From Spirodela intermedia (taxonomy: Eukaryota > Streptophyta > Magnoliopsida > Alismatales > Araceae): a stretch of DNA of 64,000 bases. Shown piece after piece: positions 34,701 to 45,374 of this stretch. Where the stretch lies: positions 2,898,501 through 2,962,500 of the forward strand of contig LR746269.1 in NCBI GenBank assembly GCA_902729315.2. The letters run 5' to 3'. How positions within the stretch are numbered: the stretch's first letter is position 1; each line of letters opens with the position of its first letter. Under the pieces are notes generated by a model that saw nothing but the letters and a program-made list of their open reading frames with translations, was not told the origin of the DNA and ran no database searches. The position numbers and the translations under genes were made by a program.

Positions 34701-36605
34701 TGATTTCTTCTTGAGTTGTCTTTATCAGAGCCTTTATTGATTAAATCGGGCTTGCCTGTTATTCTCGTTTTAGACGTTGAAGACCCATACCAGAAATCAG
34801 GCTTTGTGCCCCGACAGAAGCGTAGCTCTAGGTTTAATCATGGGAGCAAGTGTGGATCCTGCAGGGGTCGACTATACGGGGACGGAATGGAGGGTTGGGC
34901 CCAGGGCACCAGCTCGTGGGCTCGCTATGTCGATCCCAAGGCTCACCTTATTTCTTCGATGGGCTAAACCGGGTAGATTTTTAGCTGCCATAGACCAATC
35001 AAAGCCCTAGGTGCAACAGCAACATTCTTCTTGCTCACAGTCATTCATCACAGGCGTGGGAAACAAGAAAACCACATAAAAGAAGAATACCTCCGAATTA
35101 TAAATCATTTCAATAGTATATGTCAAGAAGTCACTAGCGCTGTTCATAATTTAAATCATAATCCCAAGAAAGAATTCAACCGAGGTCTTAAAGCGTAGTT
35201 GGCTCCGTGAATCAAATAAAGCATGTTGGTTTTTACGCGGTATTTGATGTATGGGTCAAACATTTATCTGTAGATGCAGAGGGAGAAGGTTAATATTAAC
35301 ATACAAGGAAAGGTCAACCTAGGGATTTTGGGGGGAATTGGGTTTATAAAATTGGCCGAGAACGGGATATTTAAGAAAATAAAAAGTTATTGATTTTAGC
35401 CTGTTTGTATTCTTCTAGGCTAAACTTAATTTCTACGTTGCTTCTCTCTATAGCCTACTTGATATGGGCTCACCCTATCTTCCTCTTATGAGCATGATAT
35501 GTTCTGTCTGTCCATCTGGATCGTCCCTGATCCAATATTTCTAGTTTGTAAAATAATTATCTGGTAAGTCTATAAAATACATTTGATCAAATTCTGTCTT
35601 TTCATTTTATTCCTTTTTTAACCTCAGTTGGGCCTTCCTGCATACCCTTGCGATGACTCATCGCCGGTCTCGTTATTATTCTACACCTCATATAACAAAC
35701 AAAACTTCATGGCAAGTTGTGACAATTTTATTTTCATAGGTGCAATCCAAAAAAACATCGCCTTGCTTCATGGAGCTGGGTCACATCTACCTTATCATCT
35801 TCCGGTTGTCTCCAAATAGTTTCCTCTTCATCACTCCAAGATGGGACCTTGATGCTATGAACGTCACAATTACTTAGAAAGGTTGCCGATAGAATGTATT
35901 TGAAGTGCATGTCTCTAAAATAAATGAATGACGGGTGGGTCCCTAAATTATTCTTGTATCTAACGTACATTTTTAAAAATATAATGCCTCTTCTATGTTT
36001 CGAATACCTTGTATCTAACGTACATTCTCATACAGTTATCTAGGAAAATAAAAAATTAATCTTAGTCGTTTGAGATGCACAGAGATGTAATGGAGGTCAT
36101 GCTTTGATTAATTTCATCTCTTTTTTTTGCCATTAAAAATGTTGTAGTTCATAGCATTACACATCGGAAAAAACGTAGTCATAAAATCGCATATAATGAA
36201 TCATTTTAGCAAGTAATTCACACTGAACAAGATCTGGGGTTAACTTGGTCTTGCAGAAAATCATACAAACGAGTTCTGTGCATCCGGGTCGAAATTAAAA
36301 TCTGTCTGAAGCCTAGGTAAAGTATGCACTTAATTAAGTCTACTTTTATTAAGGCCATATTGTACACCCGACTCAGAAAATAGTATTAGTCACCAGTATG
36401 ATTTCTTTCATCCAATCACAAATTAAGGAATTCTATCAAAACGTTTCCTGTTGAATGCATCATGACCTGGGTTGGCAGTTTATATACTTTTTCACGAAAC
36501 ATTTGCTGAAATATTAACTCGCCGAATTTATTGCGGAACAACTCACTGGAAGTGGCGGTAGCAACCAGGCCGAAGTATCTTAGCACGGAACAAAGTACGG
36601 ACAGG

Positions 36606-36674
36606 ATGAATCCGCCTACAAGACCACCCAACCACTCTTCAATGGTCGGCGGACTCCTCTTCCCATCTGCTTAA
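36606..36674 (+). other. Upstream ORF of deleted LTP unit 3 (full 22 codons)
   Basis: Starts MNPPTRPPNHSS and ends LLFPSA. It is intact and ungapped relative to the upstream ORFs of copies 2, 3 and 4, although its own LTP is gone. It ends 37 nt before the LTP start codon. Confidence 0.45.
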
Positions 36675-36711
36675 TCCATCTTCCAGGCCTTCTCCTTGTG
36701 AGCATCTCCAA

Positions 36712-36768
36712 ATGAAGGGCTTCTTCCCATCTGCGGCCAGTCGTTGCCCTTCTCTGTGTCTTCATTAG
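36712..36768 (+). pseudogene. nsLTP2 reduced by internal deletion (unit 3)
   Basis: The ATG and first codons (MKGFFPS) are followed at once by sequence equal to the 3' UTR of the other copies ('gcggcc' to 'ttctctgtgtcttcattag'). About 250 bp covering nearly the whole signal peptide and all eight cysteines are missing. The remaining frame is 18 codons. Promoter and leader look intact, so it may still be transcribed. Confidence 0.75.
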
Positions 36769-39700
36769 TAAAGCTGGGGAGCACCGTCTCTGGTTGCATG
36801 ATGATCCCAATGGCCAGGTAGCTTATTACCACTCTCTCTCTCTCTCTCTCTCTCTCTCGCTCGCTCGCTCGCTCGCATGCCATACGTCAGTGCGTGTGTG
36901 TGTGTGTAATGATTGTGTGATATATACGCGATTTCTTTTGAGGTCATTGGAGTCATGGTCGGACTGGACTGGACTGGACTGGCGTCTTATGAGACTCTAT
37001 TCTATTTTATTAAATACTCGTCCCGAACATTAGAGATTTTGCGCGGTAATCGTTGACTTGGGAGCTAATTTTCATTTTGCATTGAGTATTTACTGTATCC
37101 ATAGCCTAGATAAAGAATATACAGTCGGCACAAAACTGGGAATGTACTGTATCCATAACCGGGCAGTGCTCAGCCGTCCCTCATCGTCTTCTCTTTCCTT
37201 TCTCCCATGAGCGCCCTTCTTCTCTGAATCTCCGCTTCTGAATCCTCATAAACTTTCGACAGTATCGGCTCATTATTGCCCGCACCCATGCACTGGGTAG
37301 ATGTTTAACAGCCTAGATAGGATGGTGGATTACAGAGAAGATCTAGATAATCTCATCCATCAGAGAATCGTAATAATATTGAACCTCGATAATAGCGATA
37401 TAATTCATAAATTTTAAGGTTCTTCTTCCTCCCAGAGGTTAGCAAGATCAAGGAATCCAATCTATCTTGCATATTAATAAAAATTCTTTGTGGTGGGTAG
37501 GATAGCACTTCATAACATGATTCAGGGGCTGATTAACGATTCATTCATTTAATGTTAGAACCAGAGGAGGGAAAATATTAATAGATCAGTATTGTTGATA
37601 TCCCTTGTTTTATTGAACGCATAACTGGAGGAAAGACGAGTCAGGGCATCAGTCATCCCTTTTGTTTTAGAACCCCGAAACATCAAAGCTGTATAGCCCT
37701 TTTTCAGATGTCCTTGTAACCAACCACCAATTCTACTCCTATGTAAGTTCAAATTTGACTGAAGCTGCATACCTATGTAAATTTAATTTATTTAATACTT
37801 AGATGAAGGAATGCATAGTTAAACCCTCAAAAGAATGGCGTAGATTCTGAATTAAATTAGTTGACAGAAGAAGTGTGGAATTTAACTGGTTGACTAGCTT
37901 ATCCTTACCGTAAGTTATTAATAATTATTGAGACACAGATAACGTCTTGATGGGCAGAAAAATATAATGTTAATTTTCCCTAGGTTTTTGAATTTTTTAA
38001 TTTAGATGAACACGTCGACTTATTTTGGCACCATTTCTCGTCACTGGACTCTTCCATCGCCATCTACTCACGGAATCAGCAGGCTCTTTTAACAGTATCA
38101 TAATGTGTACATGAAGAGCCCCCATCCCTTTGTAGCCAGCTGTCTCTAGTCCATCCTCTCTGCAGGTCATCACCTTACGACTGTCTATTGGTTAGTGAAT
38201 AAGCTGCAAAATGTTAAGCTGCACACACTAATGATTATTTCTTGTTGGGTTGTCTTTAACGGAGCCGTTATTGAATAAATGGCGCTTGTTTATTATTCTC
38301 ATCTTAAAGGACAAAACCTGAACCCAGAACAGAAATCAAGCTCTGGGCCTAGCAGAAGCATGGCCTTAGGTTGAATCAAGTATGTATCCCACAGGTGGAC
38401 TCTAGCAGCATGGAGTGGTGGGTTGGGCCCAGAGCCCAAGCTCATGGGCCAGGTATGACGATCCCCAGGCTCATCTTATTTCTTCGATGGGCTGAGGGGG
38501 GTTGAAGTGTTCTAGTCTTGAGGATGTTTAGCTGCCATGGACCAATTAGATTCCTAGGTGCAATGCCATGAAAAACCAGAAAAAACCATGAATAATCAGA
38601 TTTCTGTTATTCAAAGTCATTCTTCACAGGCATGGCGAGTATAAAAACTATGAAAAAAACATAAAAAACTGAATACTTTCGTATAATAAATCATTTCTAT
38701 AGTATATGCAAGAAGTCATTACACAATGTTAGCATTGCCTACCTACGCTCTTCATAATTTAAATTATAATCCCAAGAAAGGATTCCACCCAGGTCCTAAA
38801 TCGTAGTTGGCTCCGTGAATCAAATAAAGCATGTGATTTTCTATGCAGCGTTTGAACATTTATAAGCCAAGCATTTATCCATAGGTGCAGCGGGGGAAGG
38901 TTAATATTAACCTAGAACGAAAGGGGAACCTAGGGATTTTAGGGTGAATTGGGTATATAAAATTAGATGAGAACGGGCCACTTAATAAAATTAAAAGTTA
39001 AGAATTTTAGCCTGTTTGTAGTCTTTTAGGCTAAACTTAATTTCGACGTTGCTTTACTCTATACCCTACAAGATACGGGATCACCCTATCTTCCCAGCAT
39101 GCCCTTGGTTTCTTTTGTCAGCCGATCTGGATCCTCCCTGATCCAATATATCTAGTTTATCAAAGAAAAAACTGTTTTTGATTTTATTCCTTTTCTAACT
39201 TGCTTTGGGGCTTCCTGCGTAGCCTTCTGATGACTCATCGCTGGTCTGATTATTATTCTACACCACTTATTGTACACTGCTAATAACAAAGAAAACCCCA
39301 AGTTATTGTGACAATCTTATTTTTATAGATGTAATCCAAAAGAATGTGGCCATGCCTCGTTGAATTGGATCACATCTACCTTACCATCTTCTGGTTGTCT
39401 CCAAATAGTTTCTTCCTCATGACTCCAAGATGGGATCTCGATGTTATTGTGTACGTGACAGACTTCTTGTATAGGTTGTCGATAGAATATATCTGAAGCC
39501 CATCTGCTCTAAACTAATAGATGACTGGTAGACCCTACAAATATTTTTTGTCTCCAAAATTAGAAAATTAAAATATAATGCTTCTTCAATCGTTTGAATA
39601 CCTTGCACCTGGCTTTCATGTGGTATAGTTATCTAGGAAAGGAAACATTAATCTCAGTCGTTTGGCATGCAGAGAGAAGTAAGGGAGCCCATTCTTTGGT

Positions 39701-40102
39701 TAATTTAATGTTTTCTGTGGGCATTGAATAAGTTATAGTGGATGGCAATATATAAGGAAAAAACGCAGTCATAAAATCGCATATTATGATCATATTAGCA
39801 TGTAACTGACACCGGTTTGCCAAGAGCGTGAAATTAGCGACTCAGCTTACTGAACAAGGTATGGGGTTAACTTGTTCTTGAAGAAAATCCTACAAATGAC
39901 TTCTGTGCATCCGGGTCGAACTTAAAATCTGGATGAAGCACAGTTATAGTGTATACTTAATTAAATATACTTTTATTAACACCATATTGTACACCCGACT
40001 CACAAAACAGTTTTGCTCTCCAGTATGATTGTCTTCATCGAATAGCAAGTTATGGAATTGTATGAAATTTTTTCTCTTTGAAGGCATCATGGCATCGGTC
40101 GG

Positions 40103-40116
40103 CAGTTTATATACTT
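40103..40116 (+). promoter_or_regulatory. TATA box of LTP copy 3
   Basis: 'cagtttatatacttttcc', about 240 bp before the LTP ATG and 135 bp before the upstream ORF. Same position as in the other units. Confidence 0.5.
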
Positions 40117-40244
40117 TTCCAGGAATGATCGGAAAGTGTCTACGACGGCAAGACAATGGGTCGAATTTATTGCAGAACAACTCGACGGAGGTGACGGTGG
40201 TAATCAGGCCGAAGTATCTTAACATGGAAGGAAGTACGGACAGG

Positions 40245-40313
40245 ATGAATCCGCATACAAGAACCCCCAATCCCTCTTCAATCGTCGGCGAACTCCTCTT
40301 CCCATCTGCCTAA
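40245..40313 (+). other. Upstream ORF, LTP copy 3 (full 22 codons)
   Basis: Starts MNPHTRTPNPSS and ends GELLFPSA. It stops 36 nt before the LTP ATG at 40350. Confidence 0.5.
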
Positions 40314-40349
40314 TCCAACTTCCAGGCTTCTCCTTGCGTGTACGTCCAA

Positions 40350-40643
40350 ATGAAGGCCTTCTTATCATCCAGCGGTGCCGCTGCATTAATGCTGCTGCTT
40401 CTACTGCTGGCTGCCCGGGCGCCACCGGCGGAGTCGGTGAGGTGCCACCCTTTGCACCTGCTCCCGTGCTTCGGTGCCATCTTTTATGCGCGGCCGCCGT
40501 CGAGCCAGTGCTGCGCCAAGTTGAGGGAGCAGCAGCCGTGCTTCTGCCAGTACAAGAGGGATCCCCTCTTGGCGAGCTACGCCAACTCCCGGAATGGTCG
40601 CCGGGTGGCCACCACGTGCGGCGTCCCCGACGCCCGTTGCTGA
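40350..40643 (+). CDS. Type-2 non-specific lipid transfer protein, copy 3
   Basis: 97 residues from the ATG that aligns with the other copies. An in-frame GTG lies four codons upstream and is not used as a start. Signal peptide about 1-29 with an AALMLLLLLLAARA core and APPAES end. Eight cysteines are at exact nsLTP2 spacing (C32, C40, C54, C55, C64, C66, C90, C97). It is close to copy 4, with differences such as Y47-A-R versus Y-S-R, CAKLRE versus CARLRE, and the C-terminus GVPDARC. Secreted lipid-binding protein by family. A 3' 'agtaaag' lies near 40680, with no strict AATAAA within 50 bp. Confidence 0.94.
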   Translation: MKAFLSSSGAAALMLLLLLLAARAPPAESVRCHPLHLLPCFGAIFYARPPSSQCCAKLREQQPCFCQYKRDPLLASYANSRNGRRVATTCGVPDARC

Positions 40644-43104
40644 TCATCGGCCTGCCGCCGTCCTTGTCTGTGTCTTTATTAGTAAAGCTGGGGAGCACAT
40701 GGTTGCATTATCCTGATGGCGCAATGTAGCTTATTACTACTGCGCGATCTGGATATGGCTCTCTCTCTCTCTCTCTCATCATACGTCAGTGAGTCCCTGC
40801 TTGTGTTTGTGTCAAGTTGTGTGGAATATATACGTCATCTTTTCTGAGGTCATTGGAGTCATGGTCCGACTAGAATGGGCTGCCGTTTTATGATGCTTAA
40901 TTATGTTTTATTAAATACTGGTTGGACTTTCGGTTCCCGAAAATGAGAGAATTCCACGGTAACCGCTAACTTAGGAGGTATTTTAATTTTGCATCCATTA
41001 ATATTTTAAGGAAATACAGTTTGCAGACGAATGTAAATGCACCGTGTCGATGGAGGAGAAGATTTTCCCGCGTATGTTGGGGTCCCATAGTTGGGGTTTG
41101 TAACCAGGCATTGCTCGGCCGTCCTTTCATGGTATTTTCTTTTTTCTCTCCTATGAGGTTCCTCTGACTCTCCCCTTCTCAATCGTCGTAAACTTCAGAC
41201 TCTCTGGGCTCCTTACTGACCTCTTCAATGCACTAGTGATTTAGCAGGCTAGAAAGGATGGTGGATTATGGAGAAGATCAAGATAATCTCATTCATCAGC
41301 GAACCATAATAATACTTCATCTCGATAATAGTGATATAATTCATCAATTTTGAGGTTCTTTCTCCCAGAGATTAGAAAGGACCAGCAAACTCAATCTATC
41401 TCGCATAGTTTTAAGATTTCTCTCCAGTGGTTAGTATTTTACTCTATAACATGATTGAAGGCCCGGTTAACGATTCATTCATTTAATTTTAGAACCTGAG
41501 GTGGAGAAATATTAATAGATTAGTATTGTTGATATCCCTTGTTTTATTGAACGTAACTGGAGGAAAGAGGAGTCAGAGGCATCGGTCATCCCTTTTGCTG
41601 TTTAGAACCCAAAAAGTTCAAAGCTGTATAGCCATTTTTTAGAAGTCCTTGTAAACAACCACTTATTCTACATCCCATCTAACAAACCAAACCGCACGGC
41701 AAGTTATTGTGACCATTTTATTTCCATATGAGCAATCCAAAGGAATGTCGCCATTCTTCAGTAAACTGGATCACATCTACTTTATCATCTTCCTCTTGTC
41801 TACAAATAGATTCTTCTTCATCACTCAAAGATGGGACCATGGTGGTATGAACGTGACAGTTACTTGGAAAGGTTTCCGATAGAATGAATTTTAAATCGTT
41901 CTGCTCTAAAAGCAATGGATGACGGGTAGGTCTCTACAGATATTTTTTGTTTCGGTTAGATGTATTTGAAATTGTTCTGCTCTAAAAGAAATGGATGACG
42001 GGGTCTTTACAGATATTTTTTGTTTCGGATAGAAAGTATTTGAAATCGTTCTGCTCTAAAAGAAATGGATGACGGGTAGGTCTCTACAGATATTTTTTGT
42101 ATCCAAAGTAAAAAAAAATAAACATGAGACTTCTTCGATCATTCGAATACCTTGAACATGATTTTCCATCTAATATAGTTACCTAGGGAAAGTAAAAATT
42201 AATCTTATTGGTTTGACATGCAAAGAGAAGAAAGGGAGGGCATTCCTTGTTTATTGCTACGGTTCATTGAACTGGATTATATCTACATTATCATCTTCTG
42301 CCTTTCTACAAATAGTTTCTTCCTCATCACTCCAAGATGGGATATTGATACTACTATGTAGGTGAAAGGCTGCTTAGAAGGGTTGCCGATAGAACGTATT
42401 TGAACTCGTGTTAAATAAATGGATGGCGGGTTGATCCTCACGGATATTTTTTGTATGCGAAGAGAATAAATTCAATACATGACGATTTACCTCATATAGT
42501 TACCTAGGAAAAGTAAAACCTAATCCCAGACGTTTGATACGCCCAGAGAAGAAAGGGAGGTAATTCATTGATTAATTTAATATTTTTTTGTGCCAGTTAG
42601 AAAAGTATAGTGGACGGCATGACATGACGGAAAACACGTAGTCATAAAATCTTATATAATTCTATTAGCGAGTAAATCACACTGGCTTTTCAAGAGCGTG
42701 AAATTCCCCACTTATCTTGCTGAATAAGATCTGGGGTTACTTGGTCTTGAAGAAAATCGTACAAATGACTTCTGTGTATCTGGCTCGAACAAGAAATCTG
42801 GATCAAAACTAGTTAAAGTATGGATTTTACTCGAAACTAAATTTATTAAGACCGTATTGTACACCCTACTCACAAAACAGTTTTACTCTCCAGTATGATT
42901 GATTGGATGCGATCACAAAATATGGAATTATTTCAAAACGTTTTCTGTTAAAAGCAAAATGACAGGGGTTGGCAATTTATATACTTTTTTCTCGAAACAT
43001 TACAAAAATTTTAACAGACCAAAATTTAGTGCAGAATAACTCATCGGACGGTGCCGGTAGCAATGGGGCCGAAGTATCTTAAGACGGAAGAAAGTACGGA
43101 CAGG

Positions 43105-43137
43105 ATGAATCCGTCTACAAGAACCACCGTCGACTAA
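43105..43137 (+). other. Upstream ORF of unit 5 (truncated)
   Basis: Begins MNPSTRTT like the others but runs into the deletion joint and stops after 10 codons. Confidence 0.35.
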
Positions 43138-43201
43138 GTGTTGTGCCCGGCTGAGGGATCTGCGGCCTACCGCTGCGCTCTTCTGTGTCTTAATCAATAA
43201 A
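43120..43201 (+). pseudogene. nsLTP2 with two internal deletions (unit 5)
   Basis: The leader joins directly to 'gtcgactaagtgttgtgcccggctgaggga'-type text (43127-43157), equal to the region around the CC-x-RLRE codons. A second joint then goes to the 3' UTR ('tctgcggcctaccgctgcgc'). Only the C-C-A-R-L-R codons survive. An AATAAA lies at 43196-43201, shared with copy 5. Confidence 0.7.
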
Positions 43202-44847
43202 CCTCAGGCGCAGCGCGTCTGGTTGCATGATAATCCCGATGGCGCAATGTACCTAGTTCCTTCTTGGCAATCGGCAATGTGCCTGATACCTTATCTCGCG
43301 GTCGCTCGCTCGCTCGCTATACTTCAGTGAGTGTCTGTGTCAGTATGTATGCCAAGATTGTGTGGAATATATACGTGATTTCTTCTAAAGTCATTGGAGT
43401 CATGGCCGGACAAGACTGGGCGAAGGTTTTATGATATTTTATTTACTCATTGGACTCACTGTTCCCGAACATGAGAGATTTCCACGGTAACCGCTGACTT
43501 GGGAGCCAATTTTAATTTCGCATAGAGTAAAATATGAAGGATATGGAGGTTGCTCAAAAATGGGAATGTACGGTGTCCACGGGCGGGAATATTTCCTCGA
43601 TTATGTTAGGGTGGCATGCGCAAGGTTAATGACCCGTCCTCTCATGGTCCTCTCTTTTCGCTCTCCCATGAGCGCCCTGATTCGCTTAGTCTCCAGTTCT
43701 CAATCTTCGTAAACTCTGGATCGTATGTGCTGAATATTGCCCTCTCATATGCACTGAGCGCTGGTTTAGCGGCCTAGAAAGGCTAAACTTAATTTCTACG
43801 TTGCTTCTTTGTCTAGCCTACTTGATACGGGCTCACCTTATCTACGTAATATGAGCATGATATGCTGTGTCGGCCGATCTGGAGCATCCCTGATCCAATA
43901 TTTCTAGTTTATCAAATATAATCATCAGATAAGTCGATAAAATACATTATATCAAACTTTCCTCTTTCATTTTATTCCTTTTTAAAATTGCTTTGGCCCT
44001 TCCTGTGTACCCTTGTCATGACTCATCGCTGGTTTCATTATTATTCTACAATACTATTCTATACCCTCATAACAAACAACTCCATGGCAAGTTATTGTGA
44101 CAATTTTATTTTTATAGATTTAATCCAAAGGAATATCGCCTGCTTCATTGAACTGGATCACATATACCTTACCATCTTGCGGTTGTCTCCAAATAGTTTC
44201 TTCCTAATGACTCCAAGATGGGATCTCGATCCTACTATGTACATGACAGGCTACTTGTAAAGGTTGCCGATGGAATGTATCTAAAGCGCATCTGCTCTAA
44301 ACTAAATAGATGACCGGTAGACCCTACATACATTTTTTCTCCAAAGTAAAAAATTGAAATATAATGCTTCTTCAATCGTTCAAATATCATGCACCTGACT
44401 TTTCATGTGATATAGTTATCTAGGAAAACTAAACATTAATCCCAGTCGTTTGACATAGAGAAGGGAGGTCATTCGTTGATTAATTTAATATTTTTGTGCC
44501 CATTAAAAAAGTTATAGTGGATGGCATTACATAACGGAAAAAACCTAGCCATAAAATCGTATATAACAAATCATACTAGCAAGTAAATGAGCAATTATTC
44601 ATCCTGAAGAATGTTTGCTGCTAACTTAGTCTCGAAGAAAATCATATAAATGACTTCTGTTTATCTTGGTCGAAATTAAAATCTGGCTGAAGCCTAGAAT
44701 GCACTTAATTATCTGTACTTTTATTAAGACAGTACATCCGACTCACAAAACAGTTTTGGTCTCCACTATGATTGCTTTCAACCAATCACAAATTATGGAA
44801 TTATATCAAAACGTTTCCTGCTCAGTGCATGATGACATAGGTTGGGA

Positions 44848-44860
44848 GTTTATATCTGTT
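44848..44860 (+). promoter_or_regulatory. TATA box of LTP copy 4
   Basis: 'gagtttatatctgtt', about 230 bp before the LTP ATG. Same place as in the other units, with one change (TATATC). Confidence 0.45.
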
Positions 44861-44974
44861 TTCACGATACGTCCTTTAAATATTAACGGGTCGAATTTAT
44901 TGCGGAACAACTCATCGGAGGTGACGGCAGCAATCAGGCCGAAGTATCCTAAGATAGAAGAAAGTTCGAACAGG

Positions 44975-45043
44975 ATGAATCCGCCTTCAAGAACCCCCAA
45001 CCCCTCTTCAATCCTCGGCAAACTCTTCTTCCCATTTTCCTAA
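44975..45043 (+). other. Upstream ORF, LTP copy 4 (full 22 codons)
   Basis: Starts MNPPSRTPNPSS and ends KLFFPFS. It stops 37 nt before the LTP ATG. The open frame continues upstream without a stop for about 100 codons, but the ATG here is the one shared by all units. Confidence 0.5.
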
Positions 45044-45080
45044 TCCATCTTCGAGGCCTTCTCCTTGCGATTACATCCAA

Positions 45081-45374
45081 ATGAAGGGCTTCTCCTCATC
45101 CGGCGGTGCCGCTGCACTAATGCTGCTGCTGCTACTGCTGGCTGCCCGGGCGCCACTTGCGGAGTCTGTGAAGTGCCATCCCTTGTACCTGCTCCCGTGC
45201 TTCGGTGCCATCTTCTATTCGCGGCCGCCGTCGAGCCAGTGCTGCGCCCGGCTGAGGGAGCAGCAGCTGTGCTTCTGCCAGTACAAGAGGAATCCCATCC
45301 TGGTGAGCTACGCCAACTCCCGGAACGGTCACCGTGTGGCCACCACGTGCGGCGTCCCCCACGCCCGTTGCTGA
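45081..45374 (+). CDS. Type-2 non-specific lipid transfer protein, copy 4
   Basis: 97 residues. Signal peptide about 1-29 (AALMLLLLLLAARA core, APLAES end, as in copy 1). All eight cysteines are present at family spacing. Substitutions relative to copy 3 are VKCHPLY, EQQLCFC (Leu replaces the Pro before the CXC motif that the other copies have), KRNPILVS and GHRVATT. The family role is extracellular lipid binding. The Pro-to-Leu change sits at a helix boundary next to the conserved CXC and may alter packing. The start ATG is shared by all copies. Confidence 0.94.
   Translation: MKGFSSSGGAAALMLLLLLLAARAPLAESVKCHPLYLLPCFGAIFYSRPPSSQCCARLREQQLCFCQYKRNPILVSYANSRNGHRVATTCGVPHARC

Larger units (their letters stand above)
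34710..37900 (+). repeat. LTP array unit 3 (LTP deleted)
   Basis: All flanking blocks of the unit are present: opening block 34710-34970, 35417-35480, 35640-35910, promoter/leader 36230-36711, (CT)n 36833-36858 and trailing blocks 37210-37650. The LTP coding region itself is almost entirely deleted. It ends in a patch (37780-37890) that is also found at 54.5-54.8 kb. Confidence 0.75.
37990..41650 (+). repeat. LTP array unit 4
   Basis: Full unit: opening block 38000-38490 (matches 5340-5790), 39028-39100, 39230-39500, promoter/leader 39860-40349, LTP copy 3, short (CT)n at 40761-40777, and trailing blocks near 41150 and 41475. Confidence 0.75.
41690..43770 (+). repeat. LTP array unit 5 (short, LTP deleted)
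   Basis: The block equivalent to 6660-6860 is present twice (41690-41900 and 42250-42400). Between them is a three-fold tandem repeat of about 80 bp (41885-42115, 'gttctgctctaaaagaaatg' in each). The promoter/leader (42720-43104), the doubly deleted LTP, and trailing blocks to 43770 follow. Confidence 0.7.
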
